NCBI GenBank assembly: GCA_009911035.1 | Contig: QXWO01000024.1 | Span: 1 to 64,000, forward strand | Direction of reading: 5' to 3' | From: Lachnospiraceae bacterium | GTDB taxonomy: Bacteria; Bacillota; Clostridia; Lachnospirales; Lachnospiraceae | DNA: 64,000 bases | Part shown: one piece after another, positions 59,857 through 64,000 of the stretch | Position numbering within the stretch: position 1 is the first letter of the stretch | How the letters are laid out: each line of letters begins with the position of its first letter | Notes under the pieces: model-generated | Told to the model about the DNA's origin: nothing | What the model saw: the letters and a program-made list of their open reading frames with translations, nothing else | The model's database searches: none | Made by a program: the position numbers and the translations under genes

Positions 59857-61209
59857 ATGAAAAAACAGATTTATGTGGGGATGGCAGTGTTTTCCATTAC
59901 TGTCATAGCGTTTCTGGGCGTATTGACAGGCAGACAGTTTTTGAGCCTGCTGGCAGGGCCGGAGCCAGCAGAGGGTGCTTCTCTGGAACAGATGGAAGGG
60001 CAGTATATTACATACAGTGTGGTCCATCCGGTAGCGTCTTTCGTGGAGGAGTATTATTCCGGCGACCAGGACAGAGTCTACAGTATGGCCTATATAGTCT
60101 ATGATAAGGAGCGGCAGGCGTTTTTAAAAGTGGTGGTTCCGGAGCAGGACAAAGGAGACTTTAACAGACTGCTGGAGGCGGTCAACCGTTCTCCAGAGCT
60201 GAAGGAAAGCTGGGGGGACATGCAGGAGAAGGAGGAGCGTCCCATAGACGTGACGGCCTCTCTTATGCGTATAGAGGAATCCGGCCAGATGCGCCAGATC
60301 GAGGATGCGCTGGCAGGATCCGGTTCCTACAGTACACAGGAGATGAATGCGCTTGCCCTCTCACAGGCTGACTGGTATGTGCTGGCTGACCGGACCGTAG
60401 GGGGAATCTCTGTGCCGCATCTTTGGATTTGTGCAGTGGCAGAAGGAATGAGCATACTAGTTCTTTTCATTTGTCTGCTGCTTTTGGCAAAGAAAGGCGG
60501 GACATCCCTGGAAGGAGTCCGTCCCGGCGATACAATAGGGCAGCTTATGGAAAAGCAGAAAAGCTGGCTGGCGCCCTGGTGTGAAAAGAGCAGAAACAGG
60601 CAGTACAGGCAGGCGGTCCTTTTTTTGGCGGCCGCTATGGCCGGACTAAGCGCTCTGGGCTTTTTTGCAGGATATGATGCCAAGGAAGTGATGATCTGCC
60701 ATCTTCCCCTTGGGATCACAATTGGGGAGATTTGTGCCATCGCTATATTATTAGGCGCGCAGAGCAACACTAATCCCGATAAGATTTTGAAAGGATGCAG
60801 GAAAAATCTGGGGCGTGCCCTCCCTGGAAAGGCAGAGATGGAGAAAGCAGCCGGGGAACTTCTGGATACCTCACAGGAATGGGCGGTTCTGGAAAAGGGC
60901 AAGGAGGAGGCCCGGTATGGAATAGTGGGAGAACATTACTGGATGGTTCTTACTGGAAAAGGAATGGCATCAGTGGCGGAGGCCGACAGGGTCGGAAAAA
61001 TTATTTCGGAAACCGTGTCAGGCCAAGTGCGCAGCGGCAAGGTCAGGATGAACTATACCTATTATTCTGTGCAAATCAGCTATAAAGATTCGCAAAAGAA
61101 AAAAGGAGACGATGTGGTGATCAACTTTGATGCAGAGGAAACGGCAGGACACTTTATGATGCTGGTACGTAAACGGCTGGGAGAGAGGGCAGGAGACATC
61201 ATAAAGTAG
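59857..61209 (+). CDS. Membrane protein, paralogue 1 (DUF6709-like)
   Basis: 450 residues. TM1 at about 8-26, then an extracytoplasmic domain (30-190; YITYSVVHPVASFVEEYYSG), TM2 near 195-215, then two more helices at about 250-300 and a cytosolic C-terminal domain. The N-terminal third resembles that of the next gene (GPEPxxxxxLxxMEGxYxxxxVxxPV). It may belong to the DUF6709 group. Function unknown. AAAGAAAGGATACAAGAA precedes the start. Confidence 0.72.
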   Translation: MKKQIYVGMAVFSITVIAFLGVLTGRQFLSLLAGPEPAEGASLEQMEGQYITYSVVHPVASFVEEYYSGDQDRVYSMAYIVYDKERQAFLKVVVPEQDKGDFNRLLEAVNRSPELKESWGDMQEKEERPIDVTASLMRIEESGQMRQIEDALAGSGSYSTQEMNALALSQADWYVLADRTVGGISVPHLWICAVAEGMSILVLFICLLLLAKKGGTSLEGVRPGDTIGQLMEKQKSWLAPWCEKSRNRQYRQAVLFLAAAMAGLSALGFFAGYDAKEVMICHLPLGITIGEICAIAILLGAQSNTNPDKILKGCRKNLGRALPGKAEMEKAAGELLDTSQEWAVLEKGKEEARYGIVGEHYWMVLTGKGMASVAEADRVGKIISETVSGQVRSGKVRMNYTYYSVQISYKDSQKKKGDDVVINFDAEETAGHFMMLVRKRLGERAGDIIK

Positions 61210-61409
61210 AAAGCGGAAATGTTGTTGTGTTTAAAGGAAAGCATATCTTGGACTAAAAAGTGTTTGAAAATAGATTGAAAAATCATGCTGATGCACTTTT
61301 TCAATCGGCAATTTGAGCCAGAGCCTCAAATATACCTTGACCGCAGTCAGAAATTTGAGATTTCCGATGCGTGTCATCGCAGTAAACTGCTCTGATATGG
61401 AGGATTAGT
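61210..61409. other. Gap with overlapping inverted repeats
   Basis: 200 bp. ATTTGAG and CTCAAAT (near 61310 and 61327) pair around CCAGAGC, and a further TTTGAGATTT lies near 61353. Possible terminator and control region between the two paralogues. No gene. Confidence 0.4.
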
Positions 61410-62459
61410 ATGGTTAAAAAATTACGAATGGGTCAAATCATGGACAGCCTTTGGATCGTTTTGATTTGTCTGGCTCTTAGCGGTTTTATGCTCTATAAGA
61501 TGGGGCCGGGGCTTATAGCCCTTATAAAGGGACCGGAGCCACTGACAGCAGAAAAAGAACTGGCAGAGATGGAAGGAAAGTATGTATCGTGGGAAGTGAA
61601 ATACCCCGTTGATATATATATGGAAACTACCAAAACCACAAAAGTCAACGGTGTTTCCACAGGTACCAAAAAGCACCGTACTTCCTGGCTGGTAATTGAT
61701 GAGGACAGGGGAATCTGTCTTTCCATTGAAGTTCCTGCAAAACGTTCTGATGAGATGATGGCGCAGTCCAACAAGTTTTTTGCCGCTATGGAGACAGAAA
61801 CTGATGTGACAGGCAGTGGTGTGCAGGTGGCTGGATCTCTGGAAGTGCTGGAAGGAGAAGAACTGGGGTATTGCAGGCAGGTGGCCGGTTCTTACATGCT
61901 GCCAACAGAGGACAAGGTGTACCATATTCGTGACGGGAGCATTCATGGGGAGTCAAAGACCAATATTTATGGGATTTCAGCCATTGGTTCTTTCCTCTTT
62001 TTGATTGTCTTGTTTATTATTGTAAAAACTTTAAGAAATTCTGCGAAAAAGCTGATAGACAGGTATCTGGAACAGCACCAGGACGTGACCATGGAACAGT
62101 TGGAACAGGACTTCGCCCAGGCACAGGAGATCAACAAAGTGTGGGTAGGAAAGCGGTGGACATTCAGCCCGAAGATGGGACCGGATATGCAGCACCTGCT
62201 TTTTGATAATGACCAGTTGATCTGGGTCCACACCGAGTCCGTCCGGAGCGGCAGAAACGTTAACTTTTATGTGCGGTGGAATCTGATTGATGGCAGTGAG
62301 CGGCAGGTATCCCTGTCTTCGGAGAAAAAATGCGTCCAGGTTATGGAAAAATATGAACAGTTTGCCCATGTGGTCGTAGGCAACAGCGCAGAATACGGGT
62401 ATATGCTGCGCAATGACAGAGAAGCATTTTTAAATTTGAAATACAGGAATAAATTGTAA
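61410..62459 (+). CDS. Membrane protein, paralogue 2 (DUF6709-like)
   Basis: 349 residues. TM1 at about 13-32, an extracytoplasmic domain (40-185; WEVKYPVDIYMETTKTTKVN), TM2 at about 192-212 and a cytosolic domain to the end (VWVGKRWTFSPKMGPDMQHL; VNFYVRWNLIDGSERQVSLS). It shares the GPEP...MEG(K/Q)Y pattern with the upstream gene but lacks its extra helices. GGAGGATTAGT precedes the start. Confidence 0.75.
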   Translation: MVKKLRMGQIMDSLWIVLICLALSGFMLYKMGPGLIALIKGPEPLTAEKELAEMEGKYVSWEVKYPVDIYMETTKTTKVNGVSTGTKKHRTSWLVIDEDRGICLSIEVPAKRSDEMMAQSNKFFAAMETETDVTGSGVQVAGSLEVLEGEELGYCRQVAGSYMLPTEDKVYHIRDGSIHGESKTNIYGISAIGSFLFLIVLFIIVKTLRNSAKKLIDRYLEQHQDVTMEQLEQDFAQAQEINKVWVGKRWTFSPKMGPDMQHLLFDNDQLIWVHTESVRSGRNVNFYVRWNLIDGSERQVSLSSEKKCVQVMEKYEQFAHVVVGNSAEYGYMLRNDREAFLNLKYRNKL

Positions 62460-62476
62460 AAAATTGAAAAAATGTA

Positions 62477-62505
62477 TTGACTTTTAAGCTGCTTAGTGGT
62501 ATTAT
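62477..62505 (+). promoter_or_regulatory. Promoter of tRNA-Leu
   Basis: TTGACT (62477-62482) and TATTAT (62500-62505) with a 17-bp spacer, 21 bp before the mature tRNA. Confidence 0.75.
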
Positions 62506-62526
62506 ACTAATCGTGGCGTAAGTCAA

Positions 62527-62611
62527 GCGGAAGTGTCGGAACTGGCAGACGAGCAAGACTAAGGATCTTGTGAGCATTGCGCTCGTGTGGGTTCAAGTCC
62601 CATCTTCCGCA
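62527..62611 (+). tRNA. tRNA-Leu (AAG)
   Basis: 85 nt, class II. Acceptor GCGGAAG pairs with CTTCCGC, discriminator A. The D-arm contains TCGGAACTGGCAGACGA. Anticodon stem CAAGA/TCTTG encloses CTAAGGA, giving anticodon AAG. A long variable arm follows (GAGCATTGCGCTC), then a T-arm with GGTTCAAGTCC. No encoded CCA. It decodes CUU and related Leu codons. Confidence 0.93.
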
Positions 62612-62616
62612 GTAAA

Positions 62617-62650
62617 AAAGGAAACCTTGAAAATGATGGGGTTTCCTTTT
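62617..62650 (+). terminator. Terminator after tRNA-Leu
   Basis: AAAGGAAACC (62617-62626) pairs with GGTTTCCTTT (62640-62649) around a 13-base loop, ending in TTTT. Confidence 0.8.
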
Positions 62651-62659
62651 ATATTGCTT

Positions 62660-62842
62660 TTAAACTTGTGCTTTCTGTAGCTTTCTCTTTTCCATCTCCG
62701 CCAAAAAAGCTCTACCACCTTCATTGTAAAAATTGATTTTTTCCTGCGTTGTCATATCTTTTGTCAGTTCATAATGGTATTCCCTGATTTTATGAATATC
62801 TTCAATTGTAAAATCAGGACTGATATTCGGTTTCGTAATCAT
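62660..62842 (-). CDS. Small partner of PIN toxin, probable antitoxin
   Basis: 60 residues starting MITKPNISPDFTIEDIHKIR, helical and charged (MTTQEKINFYNEGGRAFLAE). GAGGGATAATT sets the start at 62842, three bases before the stop of the PIN gene. Position and size fit an antitoxin that wraps its toxin. Family not certain. Confidence 0.65.
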   Translation of the reverse strand: MITKPNISPDFTIEDIHKIREYHYELTKDMTTQEKINFYNEGGRAFLAEMEKRKLQKAQV

Positions 62843-62844
62843 AA

Positions 62845-63321
62845 TTATCCCTCGCTTTCCAATAATACAGAAGGATTCCATATCTCTATCATCTTATATC
62901 CTTCCAAGTTTGTAATTGCTCTTACGCCCCGGATTGTCTTTACATTTACAATATGTTTAAAATTCCATGAAATGATACAGTCGCATTCATTTATAATCGA
63001 CACTCCTATATGTTGGCAATCATCAAAGCTCTTTTGTGTCAGTATTCCCATTTCAATAATCTTTTTTGCGACCTTCGTGACATCTTCTGTAATATCTAGT
63101 GTTGTAAACGGTATCTCATTCAGGCAGTCAATAAGCTGTGTCTTTTTGGGCTCCGAACATTTCTCTATTTCCCTTAATGTAACAGTTGACAAATACACAT
63201 CATATTTTCAATCCTTAAACATTTCCCATAATTGTCTGGTATCTGCCATTTTCTCCGGTACATCCTTTTGTAATAAATGGCTGATAACGGATGTATCTAA
63301 GTATACTTTTAATTTCCGCAT
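62845..63321 (-). pseudogene. PIN-domain toxin gene interrupted by TGA
   Basis: The full frame from ATG 63321 (after GGAGGATTT) reads MRKLKVYLDTSVISHLLQKD, a PIN start with the first acidic residue. It hits TGA at 63208-63210 after 37 codons, then continues in frame KYDVYLSTVTLREIEK and on to SFDDCQHIGVSIINECDCII with further PIN acidic residues. One nonsense change separates the halves. A GTG at 63198 has no ribosome site. Likely inactive RNase toxin; recoding or a sequencing error cannot be excluded. Confidence 0.75.
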
Positions 63322-63443
63322 AAATCCTCCACAATGCAATTTACATGTTTTCTTCTCTATACATCATACCTTTTTCATGATTTACAATCAGTATAAAACA
63401 TTGCTTTTTCCTGTAATTGCACACACAAATACACAAAAGATAA
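63322..63443. other. Gap upstream of PIN gene
   Basis: 122 bp, A/T-rich, probably the promoter of the PIN/partner pair (TATAGAG-like -10 near 63355 on the minus strand). No gene. Confidence 0.35.
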
Positions 63444-63977
63444 TCAACAACACATTCGTTTTATCATATCTATACACCAATCTTCATATTGCCCTTGGCG
63501 GCCTGCCTCATCAATATATTCATATACGCCATCTAAATGTATTTCCCCAACTGTATAGTAGCCTAAACTCTCATATAATCTTTTCGCCGCAAAGTTATCT
63601 GTTGGATTGACATCAAGTCCCAAATAAAAAATATCGTTTTCTCTGCATAATTCCTCACATGCCAGCACCAGCTTGGAACCCACCCCATAATTCCTTAATG
63701 GCTCTATAATCAACAAATCAATCATATCTGCACATTTTTCCTGATTTGTATATGGCATGACATCTTCCTTATTATCCAATGACAACAGTACATATCCAAT
63801 AGCATAGTTATTAATAAATGCACCCAAATAAACCGCTTCCCCATTTTTCTGTTGTTGAAATCTTTTCTTGTGTACAGAAACATCATTTTTCACCAACAAT
63901 AAACTACGCAAATCGCTTTCCTCTATCACTCTGATTTGATATGATATAGATTTTATTTCATACAATTTTTCATGCAT
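63444..63977 (-). CDS. GNAT-family acetyltransferase
   Basis: 177 residues. The acetyl-CoA binding motif A is IDLLIIEPLRNYGVGSKLVL (with RNYGVGS), followed by NPTDNFAAKRLYESLGYYTV, the motif B region. It transfers an acetyl group to an amine; substrate unknown. AAGGAGATGTAAAT precedes ATG 63977, 23 bases before the window end. Confidence 0.9.
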   Translation of the reverse strand: MHEKLYEIKSISYQIRVIEESDLRSLLLVKNDVSVHKKRFQQQKNGEAVYLGAFINNYAIGYVLLSLDNKEDVMPYTNQEKCADMIDLLIIEPLRNYGVGSKLVLACEELCRENDIFYLGLDVNPTDNFAAKRLYESLGYYTVGEIHLDGVYEYIDEAGRQGQYEDWCIDMIKRMCC

Positions 63978-64000
63978 ATTTACATCTCCTTCACTTTCGA

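Noticed and set aside
62527-62611. tRNA-Leu as the ICE attachment site
   Set aside because: The ICE ends 9 kb away, and the integrase is of the Tn916 type, which does not need a tRNA target.

Overview
The window looks like a chromosomal segment of a gut Firmicute of the Lachnospiraceae/Clostridia type. The support is: moderate GC, Gram-positive lipoproteins with lipoboxes, CUT1 sugar transporters of the LplB/YtcP type lacking their own ATPase, a YesM/YesN two-component pair, AGGAGG-type ribosome sites, and a Tn916/Tn1549-type integrative conjugative element (ICE). The species cannot be named from sequence alone.

Layout. 1-1700 is mobile debris: the 3' end of a group II intron (domains V and VI), then an IS3-family element whose orfB carries an in-frame stop. 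1727-12009 is a glycan-use locus. A minus-strand operon (YesN-type regulator, YesM-type kinase, DUF4091-like protein, GH29 alpha-L-fucosidase) diverges from a plus-strand transporter operon (two permeases and a binding lipoprotein), followed by a decayed beta-helix glycosidase-like remnant. 12090-19633 is chromosomal: a lipoprotein, an MFS transporter, an overlapping IbrA/IbrB-like pair (PAPS-reductase-fold plus ParB-fold), endonuclease IV, a MATE exporter, an 8-oxoguanine glycosylase and an HD-domain protein.

About 19630-53600 is a complete ICE of roughly 34 kb inserted in the last codons of the HD gene. It has Tn916-type Int and Xis, a sigma factor and Orf8-type regulator, a cargo module resembling antimicrobial-peptide resistance (LanFEG/CprABC-like transporter, YxeA protein, lipoprotein, kinase and regulator with four operator repeats at 11-bp spacing), MobC and a MOBP relaxase. 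A long minus-strand transfer operon follows: VirD4, VirB4, PrgI, VirB6-like, CHAP hydrolase, topoisomerase III, two orphan DNA methyltransferases, a 1694-residue ArdA/ArdC-type antirestriction protein and a RepA-like initiator. Two pairs of duplicated, structured non-coding sequences sit inside it.

Right of the ICE the chromosome resumes with three tandem 37-bp repeats and a two-gene MotA/ExbB plus MotB/OmpA stator-like pair with no flagellar genes (superficially ZorA/ZorB-like). Then come an Spx/ArsC-like protein, a His-rich CobW GTPase, a CobW-DUF1980 fusion, a CmpB-type membrane protein, two paralogous membrane proteins, tRNA-Leu(AAG), a PIN-domain toxin gene broken by a stop codon with a small partner, and a GNAT acetyltransferase. 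The best candidates for undescribed biology are the stator-like pair, the IbrAB-like pair and the two duplicated structured elements of the ICE.
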